A DNA stretch of 64,000 nt from Stenotrophomonas maltophilia D457 (GCF_000284595.1 NC_017671.1:2203001-2267000); one strand, 5' to 3'. Shown: positions 12,915-22,584, counted from the stretch's first letter. Numbers and translations are program-made. The notes: generated from the letters alone by a model not told the origin.

Positions 12915-13955
12915 TCACCTCACCGTGCTGACCACGGTCGGCAGCTGCCAATGCCCTCCCGCCACGCCGCGGCACTGCCCGGTGGTGAACTCGCCGCTCT
13001 TCACGAATCGCGCGCCATCCCAGGCCCAGTCGTGGCCGGAGAAGCAGTCACCGATGCCGCGTCCACGGAAGCGCCCGCGCAGCGTCGCATCATCGCGATC
13101 AAAGTCCTCCGCGTTGGAGGTCACGAACTTCGCCTGGTACGGCGCCTTGTCCTGTACTACCCAGTAGCCGCTGCTGAAGTTGTAGGCACCCATGAAGCAA
13201 CTGGTGCTTGCCAGTACATGCTGGGCGTCCAGTCGCTGGATCTCGATCTCATCTGTCCCGCCATCGCTCAGGCGGCCGCACTCATCCGGCTTCGGCAGGC
13301 TGGCGATCAGCGCCTTGCGCAGGCCCGGTGCCTTGGCCAGCGCCGCGTCCGAGGCGCGCGGTGCCATCAGCGTGCCGCGCACGATCACTGGCACCGGCAA
13401 CGCCGCAGGCACGCTCGCTTCGGGCTTGTCGCCACGCCGCACCAGCGCACCGGGCGTGCCCAGCCGGCCCTGGGCCTCGTCCATCTTCAGCAGTACGGCC
13501 GCTGCGCCGCTGTCGGAGATCGGCCACGCCTTGCCCTTGTCGTCGATGATCTCGATGCGTGCCTGGCGCGGCAGTGCGGCGACCAGTGCATCGGTCTGTG
13601 CCTGCTGCAACAACACGTTGTCCCCGTCGCCGGTGTCGTGCACCGGGCCCAGGTCCTTGCCGTTCAGGCGCAGGCGCAGCGCCCCGGTCGGCGTCGGGCT
13701 TTCGCCATCCTCGCCATTGCGCAGCCGCGCGAGCACCTTCGTACCCGGGCCGCCCGGGCGTTCCAGCATCAGGCTGAGCAGACTGCCGGGTTCTTCCGGG
13801 CTGTAGCCGGCGGCGCGGCAGGTGCGGGTGTTGTCACAGGCCAGCGACCAGTCGTTGTGCTGGAACTGCACGCCGGCCTTCGGTTCGGGTGTAGCGGCGT
13901 GGGCGGCCGTGGCCAGGGCGAGGCCCAGCAGCGCGGGAAGGAGCGTGCGATGCAT
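12915..13955 (-). CDS. DUF1176 domain-containing secreted protein
   Basis: 346 residues with a cleavable signal peptide (MHRTLLPALLGLALATAAHAA). The rest fits DUF1176: an early DWSLACDNTRTCRAAGY motif, a central APGLRKALIASLP block and a Cys-rich C-terminal half (LASTSCFMGAYNFSSGYWV, RGRGIGDCFSGHDWAWDGARF, TGQCRG). Six cysteines suggest periplasmic disulfides. The function of DUF1176 is unknown. It is encoded opposite to rpfE and recJ, and its start is divergent from recJ. Confidence 0.85.
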   Translation of the reverse strand: MHRTLLPALLGLALATAAHAATPEPKAGVQFQHNDWSLACDNTRTCRAAGYSPEEPGSLLSLMLERPGGPGTKVLARLRNGEDGESPTPTGALRLRLNGKDLGPVHDTGDGDNVLLQQAQTDALVAALPRQARIEIIDDKGKAWPISDSGAAAVLLKMDEAQGRLGTPGALVRRGDKPEASVPAALPVPVIVRGTLMAPRASDAALAKAPGLRKALIASLPKPDECGRLSDGGTDEIEIQRLDAQHVLASTSCFMGAYNFSSGYWVVQDKAPYQAKFVTSNAEDFDRDDATLRGRFRGRGIGDCFSGHDWAWDGARFVKSGEFTTGQCRGVAGGHWQLPTVVSTVR

Positions 13956-14093
13956 GCGTTGAAGTCCATTTCCGGGCCGACAAGCATGGAAGATATGCTG
14001 GCAGATTCCAAATGCTCGCGATCAGGGGGGAGCCCCTGCGGGCAGAGAGGTCCGACCCCGCGCTATCATGGGGATGTCTTCCGCAACCCGGCG

Positions 14094-15857
14094 ATGCCGA
14101 TGTCCCTTGCCGCCGATGCTGCGCAGCCGTCCTCTGATACGCCGATGATCCGCCGCCGCGATGCGGTCGTACCCGGCAGCTGGCCAGAGGGAACGCTGCC
14201 ACTGCTGGCGCGACTCTACGCCAGCCGCGGCGCCGGTACGCCAGAGCTGGCACTGCCGAAGCTGGGCAGCCCCCACGCGCCGGAGCTGCTGACCGGCATC
14301 GATGATGCGGTGGGTCTGCTGATCGAGGCCATCGCCAATGACAAGCGCATCCTGGTGGTCGGCGATTTCGATTGCGATGGCGCCACCGCCTGTGCGGTCG
14401 GCGTGCGTGGCCTGCGCATGCTCGGCGCGCAGCATGTCTTCCACGCGGTGCCGAACCGAATGGTGCACGGCTACGGCCTGTCACCCTCACTGGTGGAGGA
14501 GCTGGCCGAGCTGCAGCCGGACCTGCTGGTCACGGTCGACCACGGCATCGCCTGCCATGCGGGCGTGATCGCGGCCAAGGCGCGGGGCTGGCAGGTGCTG
14601 GTCACCGACCATCACCTACCCGGGCCGCAGTTGCCGCCGGCCGATGTCATCGTCGATCCCAATCTCGACGATGATGCCTTCCCCAGCAAGTCGCTGGCCG
14701 GCGTCGGCGTGATCTTCTACGTGCTGATGGCGCTGCGCCGGCACATGCGCGAGGCCGGCGTCTTCGCCGATGGCAAGGGGCCGGACCTGACCACGCTGCT
14801 GGACCTGGTGGCGGTCGGCACCGTCGCCGACCTGGTGGCGCTGGATCCGAACAACCGGGCACTGGTCAGCGCGGGCCTGCGCCGTCTGCGCGCGGGGCAG
14901 GGCTGTGTCGGCCTGCGTGCGCTGATCGAAGCCAGCGGCCGTGATGCCGCGCGGCTCACAGCCACCGACATCGGCTTCGCGCTCGGCCCGCGCCTGAATG
15001 CCGCGGGCCGGCTGGAAGACATGGCGCTGGGCATCGCGCTGCTGCTGACCGAAGACCCGCGCCAGGCGCGCGAGATCGCGCAGACGCTGGAGCAGATCAA
15101 TTCGGAACGGCGCGCCGTGCAGCAGTCGATGACCGATGACGCCGAGCAGGCGTTGACCCGGGTAGTGCTGGACATGGCCGGTCAGCGACCGGTGGCGGCC
15201 TGCCTGTTCGATGCCGACTGGCATCCGGGGGTGGTCGGCCTGGTCGCGTCGAAGATGAAGGACCGCCTGCATCGCCCGGTGATCGCCTTCGCGCCGGCCG
15301 AACCTGGCGCCGACACCCTGCGAGGCTCGGCGCGCTCCATTCCCGGCCTGCATATCCGTGACGCCCTTGCGCTGGTCGATGCGCGCCATCCGGGCCTGAT
15401 CGAACGCTTCGGCGGCCACGCCATGGCGGCCGGGCTCAGCCTGCGGCGTGACCACGTCGATGACTTCAAGGCCGCCTTCGTCGCCGTGGTGCTGGAAATG
15501 CTCGACCCGGCGGCACTGCAGCAGCAGGTCCTCAGCGACGGTGAGCTGGCCGCCAACGAACTCGATCATCGCCATGCCGATGCGCTGCGTCTGGCAGGGC
15601 CGTGGGGCCAGGGCTTCCCCGAGCCACTGTTCGACGGCCACTTCGAAGTGGCCAACTGGCGCGTGCTGAAGGAGCGTCACCTGAAGCTGGAACTGCGCCT
15701 GCCCGGCGTACCCGGCACGATCAACGCCATCCATTTCGGCGGCTGGCACGGCAACGCGCCCGGTCGCCATGTGCATCTCGCCTATCGCCTCGCCTGCGAC
15801 GACTATCGCGGCGGCAGCGCCATCCAGCTGATCGTGGAGCACTGCCTGCCCGCATAG
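14094..15857 (+). CDS. recJ: Single-stranded-DNA-specific exonuclease RecJ
   Basis: 587 residues from the ATG at 14094 (MPMSLAADAA); ATG at 14100 is equally possible. RecJ degrades single-stranded DNA 5' to 3' in recombination and repair. DHH-superfamily motifs are present: VVGDFDCDGATAC (Asp91, Asp93), the DHH triad TDHHLPG (172-174), VDPNLDDD and the DHHA1 region RGSARSIPGLHIRDAL with FGGHAMAAGLS. The reading frame is open for a further 1.4 kb upstream, but that part lies antisense to the DUF1176 gene and across repeats, so it is not coding. Confidence 0.93.
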   Translation: MPMSLAADAAQPSSDTPMIRRRDAVVPGSWPEGTLPLLARLYASRGAGTPELALPKLGSPHAPELLTGIDDAVGLLIEAIANDKRILVVGDFDCDGATACAVGVRGLRMLGAQHVFHAVPNRMVHGYGLSPSLVEELAELQPDLLVTVDHGIACHAGVIAAKARGWQVLVTDHHLPGPQLPPADVIVDPNLDDDAFPSKSLAGVGVIFYVLMALRRHMREAGVFADGKGPDLTTLLDLVAVGTVADLVALDPNNRALVSAGLRRLRAGQGCVGLRALIEASGRDAARLTATDIGFALGPRLNAAGRLEDMALGIALLLTEDPRQAREIAQTLEQINSERRAVQQSMTDDAEQALTRVVLDMAGQRPVAACLFDADWHPGVVGLVASKMKDRLHRPVIAFAPAEPGADTLRGSARSIPGLHIRDALALVDARHPGLIERFGGHAMAAGLSLRRDHVDDFKAAFVAVVLEMLDPAALQQQVLSDGELAANELDHRHADALRLAGPWGQGFPEPLFDGHFEVANWRVLKERHLKLELRLPGVPGTINAIHFGGWHGNAPGRHVHLAYRLACDDYRGGSAIQLIVEHCLPA

Positions 15858-15933
15858 AAAAAGGGGACGGAGGGGATTAAGTCGCTTGTGCCTCGTTTGC
15901 CACTTGCGACTTAATCCCCTCCGTCCCCTTTTT
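15858..15933. terminator. Long perfect hairpin after recJ, terminator and/or repeat
   Basis: Arms 15858-15885 and 15906-15933 are perfectly complementary over 28 bp (AAAAAGGGGACGGAGGGGAT... paired with ...CCGTCCCCTTTTT) with a 20-nt loop, starting at the base after the recJ stop codon. The A5/T5 ends would allow termination in both directions. The length and the GGGGACGGAGGGGATTAAG arm suggest a mobile repeat family rather than an ordinary terminator. Confidence 0.75.
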
Positions 15934-15999
15934 GGGGGCGCCAACCCCATTACGGTCGCTGGTGCGTTCAAAGGTTCACGATCCCACTGGAGTCCGCTC

Positions 16000-18912
16000 A
16001 TGGTCTTCGTCCGTTGCTGCACTGTGTTGTTGCTGGCCCTCGCGGCCTGGCCCGCTGGCGCACAGTCGCCGACGATCTCCCGGCCGCAGGCCGCCACGCC
16101 GCTGCTGATCGCGCCGGCGGCTGAGCAGTCGGTTCAATTACGACACGCCCGCATCGAAGGCGAAGTCCAGGCCGGCATCGCCCAGACCCGGATCACACTG
16201 GAATTCCACAACCCGAACCGGCGCGTGCTGGAGGGCGAGCTGCAGTTCCCGCTGGCCGACGGTCAGCAGATCAGCGGCTTCGCGCTGGATATCAACGGCG
16301 AGATGCTTGACGCGGTGCCGGTGCCCAAGGACCGCGGTCGCCAGGTGTTCGAGGAGATCGCCCGCCGCGGCGTCGACCCGGGGCTGCTGGAACAGACCGC
16401 TGGCAACCAGTTCCGGTTGCGCATCTACCCGCTGCCGGCCGGCGGTAGCCGGCGCGTGGAGCTGGTGATTCGCGAGCCGTTGGCCTTCGCCGGCCAAGGC
16501 TGGCAGTGGACGCTGCCGCTGCAGTTCGCCGCCGGTGCAGCCTCGGTTGAGCTGAAACTGCAGGCCCCCGACACGGCCACCGCGGGTACGGCGCCATTCC
16601 GCATCAGCGCGGGCCAGCTGCAGTGGCAGGGCAGGGGCGCGCAGCTGCCGCAGCAGCTGCAGTGGAGCCTGCCGGCAGCCCGACAGGCACAGGTGCAGGT
16701 GGCGCCCTGGCAGGACGGCCATTACCTGTTGGCGCAGCTGCCGGTGGTGGCCAGCAGCACGCCGCGCACGTTGCCCAGCGAGATCGGGCTGCTGTGGGAC
16801 GGTTCCGGCTCGGCGGGCCAGCGCGATCGCACACGTGAGTTCGCCCTGCTGGATCGCTATTTCGCTGCGCTGGGTGACGGCAGCGTGGCGTTGACCGTAC
16901 TGCGGGATCGCGCCGAGCCGGTGCGTCGATTCCGTATCCGCGCCGGCAACTGGAGCGAGCTGCGCGCAGCCCTGCAGGCCGTGCGTCCGGACGGCGCCAG
17001 CGCACTGGCGCAGTGGCAGCCGCAGCCGGGCGTGAAGGAATACCTGCTGGTCAGCGATGGCCTGCTGACCTATGGGCCGGAACAGCTGCCGGCGATGGCG
17101 CCGGACCAACGCCTGTTTGCGGTCAGCAGCGCCGGTGCGCGCACCGATGCCGTGCGACTGCGTGGCTGGAGCGAAGCGCATGGTGGTCGCTTCGTAGCGC
17201 TGGGGAAGGATGTCGAATTGGCCGCCCGTGAGCTGCTGTCGTCGCCGCTGGATGTGCAGGTCGATGCAGGGCGCGGCGTGCAGGACGTGGTGATCGATCG
17301 TCGCAGTGAAGCCCAGGGCTGGTTGTGGCTGCATGCACGACTGGCGGCCGACGGTGTGCCGATGCGGGTGCGCGTGGGTGGCGGCGAATGGCAGGCGCTG
17401 CCCGCCACGCAGAAGAGCAACGACGGAGAACTGCTGGCGGGCTTGTGGGCGCAGGCGCGCCTGCAGCAGCTGGCCGCCGATCGCCGTGGCAACCGCGAGG
17501 CGATGCAGCGCCTGTCACAACAGTTCGGCCTGGTCGGGCCGGATACCTCGCTGATCGTGCTGGAGACGCTGGAGGACTACCTGCGCTATGCGATCCGCCC
17601 TTCGGGCACGTTGCGCGCCGAGTACGACGCCAGGTTTGCAGTGCAGGTAAGTGATCGCGCCGCAGCCGATCGCCAGCGCCTGGATGAAGTGGCCGCTCGC
17701 TGGAAGGAGCGCCAGCAGTGGTGGAACCGCAGCTGGCCGAAGGGTGTGCCGCCGCAGCCGAAGGGCGGGGCACTCGAAGTGGCCTCCGCGGACTACGCGA
17801 TGGAATCAGCGCCGGTGGCGATGCTCGCCGCGCCGGCCCCGGCGGCACCACCCGCCCCGGCACCGATGGCCGCCGCCGCCGAGCAGCGCATGGAAGCCAG
17901 CAGCGCGCGTGCGCGTCGCTCAGCGCCTGCATCGAACAAGGCGCTGGATGCGATCGCGGTCACCGGTGGGTTCGCCGACGCATCTGCTGCCGCCAACGAC
18001 GGCCAACTCGGCATCCAGCTGGCGGCCTGGCAGCCGGACTCGGCCATCGCCCGGCGCCTGCGCGAGGGCCCGCCGTCGCAACTCTACGACCGCTATCTGG
18101 CCGAGCGCGATGCCCACGCCGACAGCAGCGCGTTCTTCCTCGATGTGGCCGACCTGCTGCGGGGGCAGGGCCAGCGCGAACTGGCACTGCGGGTACTGTC
18201 GAACCTGGCCGAGATGGATCTGGACAACCGGCATCTGCTGCGCGTGCTCGGCTACCGGCTGATGCAGGCTGATGCCCCGGCACTGGCGGTGCCGGTGTTC
18301 GAGCAGGTGCTGGCGATGGGCCAGGAAGAACCGCAGAGCTTCCGCGACCTGGGCCTGGCGCTGGCAGCGGCCGGCAAGCCGCAGCAGGCGCTGGCGCCGC
18401 TGTACCAGGTGGTGGTGCGGCCGTGGGACAGCCGCTTCGATGGCATCGCCCTGATCGCATTGGATGAGCTGACCAACCTGGTGGCGCGCAGCACGCCACG
18501 GCTGGATACCTCGGCCATCGACCCGCGCCTGCTGCAGGCAATGCCGCTGGACCTGCGCGTGGTGCTGTCCTGGGATGCCGACAACAGCGACATGGACCTG
18601 TGGGTGACCGACCCGAACGGCGAGCGTGCCTACTACGGCAACCGCCAGACCTACCAGGGCGGGCGGATGTCGCAGGACTTCACCGGCGGCTATGGCCCCG
18701 AGCAGTTCTCGCTGCGCAACGCCAAGCCGGGCAAGTACAAGGTCGAGGCGAACTATTTCGGCAGTCGCCAGCAGCTGGTGACCGGTGCGACGACGCTGAT
18801 GCTGCGCCTGACCACCCATTGGGGCACGGCAAAGCAGAAGGACCAGATGGTGACGATGCGGCTGAAGGATCGCGCCGAAACCGTGCTGGTGGGCGAGTTC
18901 GAGGTGCGTTGA
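16000..18912 (+). CDS. Secreted VIT domain / DUF2135 protein with TPR-like region
   Basis: 970 residues from ATG 16000, preceded by GGAG. A signal peptide (VFVRCCTVLLLALAAWPAGAQ) is followed by a VIT domain (residues about 40-165; QTRITLEFHNPNRRVLEGELQF-type start, ISGFALDINGEML, KDRGRQVFEEIARRGVDPGLLEQ). A degenerate von Willebrand A-like region follows (GLLWDGSGSAGQRDR). Then come a Pro/Ala-rich linker around 640, helical TPR-like repeats (760-860) and a C-terminal DUF2135 domain (VVLSWDADNSDMDLWVTDP...). Such proteins are thought to sit in the periplasm or outer membrane; no role is established. The MIDAS-like DxSxS is present as DGSGS. Confidence 0.85.
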   Translation: MVFVRCCTVLLLALAAWPAGAQSPTISRPQAATPLLIAPAAEQSVQLRHARIEGEVQAGIAQTRITLEFHNPNRRVLEGELQFPLADGQQISGFALDINGEMLDAVPVPKDRGRQVFEEIARRGVDPGLLEQTAGNQFRLRIYPLPAGGSRRVELVIREPLAFAGQGWQWTLPLQFAAGAASVELKLQAPDTATAGTAPFRISAGQLQWQGRGAQLPQQLQWSLPAARQAQVQVAPWQDGHYLLAQLPVVASSTPRTLPSEIGLLWDGSGSAGQRDRTREFALLDRYFAALGDGSVALTVLRDRAEPVRRFRIRAGNWSELRAALQAVRPDGASALAQWQPQPGVKEYLLVSDGLLTYGPEQLPAMAPDQRLFAVSSAGARTDAVRLRGWSEAHGGRFVALGKDVELAARELLSSPLDVQVDAGRGVQDVVIDRRSEAQGWLWLHARLAADGVPMRVRVGGGEWQALPATQKSNDGELLAGLWAQARLQQLAADRRGNREAMQRLSQQFGLVGPDTSLIVLETLEDYLRYAIRPSGTLRAEYDARFAVQVSDRAAADRQRLDEVAARWKERQQWWNRSWPKGVPPQPKGGALEVASADYAMESAPVAMLAAPAPAAPPAPAPMAAAAEQRMEASSARARRSAPASNKALDAIAVTGGFADASAAANDGQLGIQLAAWQPDSAIARRLREGPPSQLYDRYLAERDAHADSSAFFLDVADLLRGQGQRELALRVLSNLAEMDLDNRHLLRVLGYRLMQADAPALAVPVFEQVLAMGQEEPQSFRDLGLALAAAGKPQQALAPLYQVVVRPWDSRFDGIALIALDELTNLVARSTPRLDTSAIDPRLLQAMPLDLRVVLSWDADNSDMDLWVTDPNGERAYYGNRQTYQGGRMSQDFTGGYGPEQFSLRNAKPGKYKVEANYFGSRQQLVTGATTLMLRLTTHWGTAKQKDQMVTMRLKDRAETVLVGEFEVR

Positions 18913-18928
18913 TCGCTCGGGCACCCGT

Positions 18929-19020
18929 GTAGAGTCGAGCTGGCTCGACTGCCTTGATGTAGCGCCGGGCACATGCGCGGCTCATGGCAGAGGCAGCCGA
19001 GCGCGGGCTCGGCTCTACAC
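18929..19020. repeat. GTAG REP cluster between the VIT gene and the acyltransferase gene
   Basis: GTAG followed by AGTCGAGCTGGCTCGACT at 18929, a loose GTAG-headed segment, and an inverted AGCCGAGC...GCTCGGCT-CTAC at about 18998-19018. The last tetranucleotide provides the stop codon of the acyltransferase gene on the other strand. Confidence 0.7.
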
Positions 19021-20214
19021 TACTGCGGTGCGCGCCATTGGCGGCGCTGGCGGATTCGCACGCAGGCCGAACAGGGGCCGCAGCCAACGCACGCGACGGA
19101 TCAGCAACTCATGGATCAGCAGGCAGCCGCCGACAGTACCGGCCAGCAGCAGGGCCGGTTCCATCCACGGGCCCAACTGAAGTGGCTTGAGCCAGAACAA
19201 CAGCACGATGATCAGGCTCTGGTGCAGCATGTACCAGGGATAGATCGCCTCGGTGCAGTACGGCAGCCAGCGGAACGGGCGATCGAGGAAGACCTTTCCC
19301 CAGCCGAGGATGGCCAGCAGCGCGGTCCATACGTAAAGCGACTGGCTGGCCCGGCCCTGCAGGTCCCAGAACGGTTCGGGCCATTGCCGCAGCGGGGAAT
19401 CGGCGGGCAATACCTGGCCGAGGATGCGCAACCCCAGATACCAGCCGACGGCAGCCAGCGCCAGCCATAGCGTGGTGCGGCGCAGGGCGACCACGCGCTC
19501 CCAGAACACCGGTTCACGACCCAGCAGGTAGCCGGCCAGGAACACCGTGGCGTACTTCGCGTGCTGGTACCAGTCGCCGAGCAGGGCATTGATGGACGGG
19601 TAGATCGGCTCCAGCCAGATCACCCAGGCCAGCAGCAGGGCGGACGGAAGGCCGATCAGCAGCATCGGCGATGCTGCGCAGAGCGCCATCGCGCGGCGAA
19701 CCACCGCCGTTCCCAGCAATGGCATCAACAGGGCCAAGGCCAGCGTGTAGTTCCACAGATAGGCCAGGTACCACAGGTGGTTCCAGGTGATGCCGTACTG
19801 CCAGCCGGCGAAGCTGCCTTCCGGCCACGGTCGCACCTGCCAGTAGCGCAGCAGGAACTGGCCGAAGCCGGGCGCCACGTGGCCGTTGGCCACGCCTTCG
19901 CAATAGGGCTGGATCGGCACGATCACGAACATGCCGAACAGCAGCGGCAGCAGCAGCCGCCAGGTGCGCAGGCCGGCGAAGCGCAGCAACCTGCCTTCCG
20001 GCCGCATCAGCGCGATGGCGATCCCCGAGATCAGGAACAGCAGCGACATCCGCCAGCGGTTGACGAACAGCATCGGCCACTGCAGCCATTCGGCGGTATG
20101 CACGCTCTTGAGGTGAAAGCCCCAGTCGTCCACGTAGGCCATGGCGGTGTGGTAGAGGATCAGCAGGGCGAAGGCGAACACGCGCAGGGCGTCGATGTCG
20201 TAGCGTCGGGTCAT
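19015..20214 (-). CDS. Acyltransferase family (acyltransferase 3 / OpgC-like) membrane protein
   Basis: 399 residues from MTRRYDIDALRVFAFALLIL, the usual start of acyltransferase-3 proteins (RYDIDALRxFA with the conserved first helix). About ten membrane helices follow: FLISGIAIALM, LLLPLLFGMFVIVPIQPY, LWYLAYLWNYTLALALLMPLL, ATVFLAGYLLG and others. Family members acylate periplasmic glucans, lipid A decorations or polysaccharides. The substrate is unknown here. The stop codon (TAG, 19017-19015) lies inside a GTAG repeat, which may have trimmed the original end. Confidence 0.88.
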   Translation of the reverse strand: MTRRYDIDALRVFAFALLILYHTAMAYVDDWGFHLKSVHTAEWLQWPMLFVNRWRMSLLFLISGIAIALMRPEGRLLRFAGLRTWRLLLPLLFGMFVIVPIQPYCEGVANGHVAPGFGQFLLRYWQVRPWPEGSFAGWQYGITWNHLWYLAYLWNYTLALALLMPLLGTAVVRRAMALCAASPMLLIGLPSALLLAWVIWLEPIYPSINALLGDWYQHAKYATVFLAGYLLGREPVFWERVVALRRTTLWLALAAVGWYLGLRILGQVLPADSPLRQWPEPFWDLQGRASQSLYVWTALLAILGWGKVFLDRPFRWLPYCTEAIYPWYMLHQSLIIVLLFWLKPLQLGPWMEPALLLAGTVGGCLLIHELLIRRVRWLRPLFGLRANPPAPPMARTAVV

Positions 20215-20377
20215 GGTGGTGGTGTGCCGGAGAGTCGAGCCAAGGTGACGCCGCCCGGTCCGTGCGGCGACTGGCAAGGGGCCGCTGGAACCGACGCAGT
20301 GACCAATGGCGGGGGTGGTGGGATCAATGGAGACGCTACCCTTTGTCCCTTGAGGCAGGCTGGAGCACCGCAACGAC

Positions 20378-21250
20378 ATGGATGCAGCAATGACCCAGGG
20401 CCGACCATCGCGCTGGCGTACTTCAACCCGCCTGCTGGTATGGGCGGCGATCCTGTCGGCCTCGGCAGTGACCAATGCGCTGGTGGAAGTGATGGACGCC
20501 AGTCGCCGCGGCGCCGATCTCGGGCTGTGGGAGCCGATGATCTGGGAGTTCAGCAGCCTCGGCCTGGTCCTGTTGACCCTGCCGCTGCTGTGGTGGGGCT
20601 GCGAGCGCTGGCCGCTGCATGCCGATACCTGGAAGCGGCGATTGCCGCTGTATCTGCTGGCCAGCGTCGGCTGGTCGCTGCTGCACGTGGTGGGGATGGT
20701 GCTGCTGCGGCACCTGGCCTACGGGTCGCTGGGCCATCGCTACCAGGATGATGCCGGCTGGCTGGAGCGTTTTGCCTACGAATACCTGAAGGATGTACGC
20801 ACGTTTGCGATGTTCGTGGCACTGGAGCACTTTGCCAGCTGGTTCGGCCGGCGCAGGCAGGGCGAGGCGAGCCTGCTGGCCGAGCCGGACGTCGGCCCGC
20901 CGGTGGAGCCGGTCGAGCGCCCCCAGCACTTCCTGGTGCGCAAGCTGGGCAAGGAGTTCCTGGTCGCCACGGCGGACGTGGAGTATGCCCAGGCTGCGGG
21001 GAACTATGTGAACCTGCGGGTACGCGGCCACGACTATCCGCTGCGGATCACCATGGCGGTGCTGGAGCAGCGGCTCGACCCGGGCGAGTTCCTGCGCCCG
21101 CACCGCAGCTGGCTGATCCATCGGGGCCAGCTGCGCTCGATCGAGCCGCTGGACGGTGGCGAGGCCCTGCTGCACATGGCCGACGGGGCGAAAGTGCCGT
21201 GCAGCCGGCGCCAGCTGCCGCTGCTGCGGCAGGCGCTGGGGGCAGGGTGA
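20378..21250 (+). CDS. rpfD: Membrane-anchored LytTR DNA-binding regulator RpfD
   Basis: 290 residues. Four membrane helices come first (LLVWAAILSASAVTNALVEV, LGLVLLTLPLLWWG, LPLYLLASVGWSLLHVVGMVLL, and a weaker FAMFVALEHFASWF), then a LytTR domain at 190-285: RKLGKEFLVATADVEYAQAAG, NYVNLRVRG, RPHRSWLIHRGQLRSIEP, PCSRRQLPLLRQAL. In the Xanthomonas rpf locus a LytTR gene in this position next to prfB is rpfD. The acyltransferase gene is divergent, 163 bp away. Assignment rests on domain plus location. Confidence 0.8.
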   Translation: MDAAMTQGRPSRWRTSTRLLVWAAILSASAVTNALVEVMDASRRGADLGLWEPMIWEFSSLGLVLLTLPLLWWGCERWPLHADTWKRRLPLYLLASVGWSLLHVVGMVLLRHLAYGSLGHRYQDDAGWLERFAYEYLKDVRTFAMFVALEHFASWFGRRRQGEASLLAEPDVGPPVEPVERPQHFLVRKLGKEFLVATADVEYAQAAGNYVNLRVRGHDYPLRITMAVLEQRLDPGEFLRPHRSWLIHRGQLRSIEPLDGGEALLHMADGAKVPCSRRQLPLLRQALGAG

Positions 21251-21320
21251 GGCCCTCATTCCGGGCACCCGCAGCCTGCGGTATCATTACCAGTCATCTT
21301 TTGAATGCATAACCGCCGAC

Positions 21321-22446
21321 ATGATCGAACTGAATCCTGTCCGCCAGCGCATCACCGATCTGACCGATCGCGTGCTGTCGCTTCGGGGGTATCTTTGACT
21401 ACGACGCCAAGAAAGAGCGTCTTGAAGAAGTAACGCGGGAGCTGGAAAGCCCCGACGTCTGGAACAACGCCGAGTACGCCCAGAACCTGGGCCGCGAACG
21501 TTCCAGCCTGGAAAAGACTGTGGGCGGCATCGCCTCGGTGCTGGATGGCCTGAACGACGCCACCGAGCTGCTGGAGCTGGCCGAGTCCGAGCAGGACGAG
21601 GACACCGCCCTGGCCGTGGTCGCCGACCTGGACAAGCACCAGGCCCACGTGGAGAAGCTGGAGTTCCAGCGCATGTTCTCCGGCGAGATGGACAATGCGG
21701 CGGCGTTCGTCGACATCCAGGCCGGTGCCGGCGGCACCGAAGCCCAGGACTGGGCCGAGATCCTGCTGCGCATGTACCTGCGCTGGTGCGAGTCGCGCGG
21801 CTGGAAGACCGAACTGATGGAAGTGTCCGGTGGCGACGTTGCCGGCATCAAGTCGGCCACGCTGCGCGTGGAAGGCGACTATGCCTATGGCTGGCTGAAG
21901 ACCGAGACCGGCGTGCACCGCCTGGTGCGCAAGTCGCCGTTCGACTCGGACAACCGCCGCCACACCAGCTTCACCTCGGTGTTCGTGTCGCCGGAAATCG
22001 ACGACAACATCGACATCACCATCAACCCGGCCGACCTGCGTACCGACGTGTACCGTTCGTCCGGTGCCGGTGGCCAGCACGTGAACAAGACCGAGTCGGC
22101 GGTGCGTATCACCCACATCCCGACCAACATCGTCGTGGCCTGCCAGACCGGCCGCAGCCAGCACCAGAACCGCGACAACGCGATGAAGATGCTGGCCGCC
22201 AAGCTGTATGAACTGGAGATCCAGAAGCGCAACGCCGAGAAGGACGCGGTGGAAGCCACCAAGTCCGACATCGGCTGGGGCAGCCAGATCCGCAACTACG
22301 TGCTCGACCAGAGCCGCATCAAGGACCTGCGCACCGGCATCGAACGGTCGGACACGCAGAAGGTGCTGGACGGCGACCTGGACGAGTTCGTCGAGGCCAG
22401 CCTGAAGGCCGGCCTGGCCGTGGGCTCCAAGCGCGTCGATGCCTGA
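21321..22446 (+). CDS. prfB: Peptide chain release factor 2, with programmed +1 frameshift
   Basis: Starts at ATG 21321 with 25 codons ending ...CGG GGG TAT CTT, then an in-frame TGA at 21396-21398; a +1 slip on CTT T resumes with GAC at 21397 and continues to 22446, giving 374 residues. The Shine-Dalgarno-like CGGGGG, CTT slip codon and TGA-C context are the standard RF2 autoregulatory site: scarcity of RF2 promotes its own frameshift. The anticodon-like SPF falls at residues 205-207 and the GGQ peptidyl-hydrolysis motif at 250-252, the same numbers as in E. coli RF2. Confidence 0.97.
21390..21399 (+). promoter_or_regulatory. RF2 programmed frameshift site
   Basis: TAT CTT TGA C preceded by the internal SD-like GGGGG. 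TGA is recognised by RF2 itself, so low RF2 allows slippage on CTT. Confidence 0.95.
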
Positions 22447-22470
22447 TCGGCGCGCCTGCGCGGATATCGT

Positions 22471-22496
22471 CACCCTCGTGCGCAACGCCGAGGGTG
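22471..22496 (+). terminator. Hairpin downstream of prfB
   Basis: CACCCTCG and CGAGGGTG form perfect 8-bp arms with a 10-nt loop, 25 bp after the prfB stop. No T-run follows, so it may be a processing or stability hairpin. Confidence 0.4.
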
Positions 22497-22515
22497 GCTG
22501 ATCACGCTTCCGATG

Positions 22516-22584
22516 TGGGGCCGAGCCCATGCTCGGCTGCTGTTGGCGCAGTAGCAGATGCGTCGAGCATGGCTCGACGCTACA
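22516..22584. repeat. GTAG REP dimer
   Basis: Two palindromes, CCGAGCCCATGCTCGG and GTCGAGCATGGCTCGAC with terminal CTAC, in inverted arrangement around TGCTGTTGGCGCAGTAGCAG. Same family as the element at 41009. Confidence 0.75.

Noticed and set aside
14026..14060. Sequence before recJ resembling the GGGGTC hairpin family
   Set aside because: Only a short GACCCC end and a GGGGG stretch match; the arms do not pair over useful length.
12690..14093. Open frame continuing upstream of recJ, which would give a 1055-residue fusion
   Set aside because: The extension crosses cruciform repeat A and runs antisense to the DUF1176 gene; RecJ has normal length and motifs from 14094.
21156..21398. Stop codon in prfB considered as a disrupting mutation
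   Set aside because: It is the programmed RF2 frameshift site with SD-like GGGGG, CTT slip codon and TGAC.
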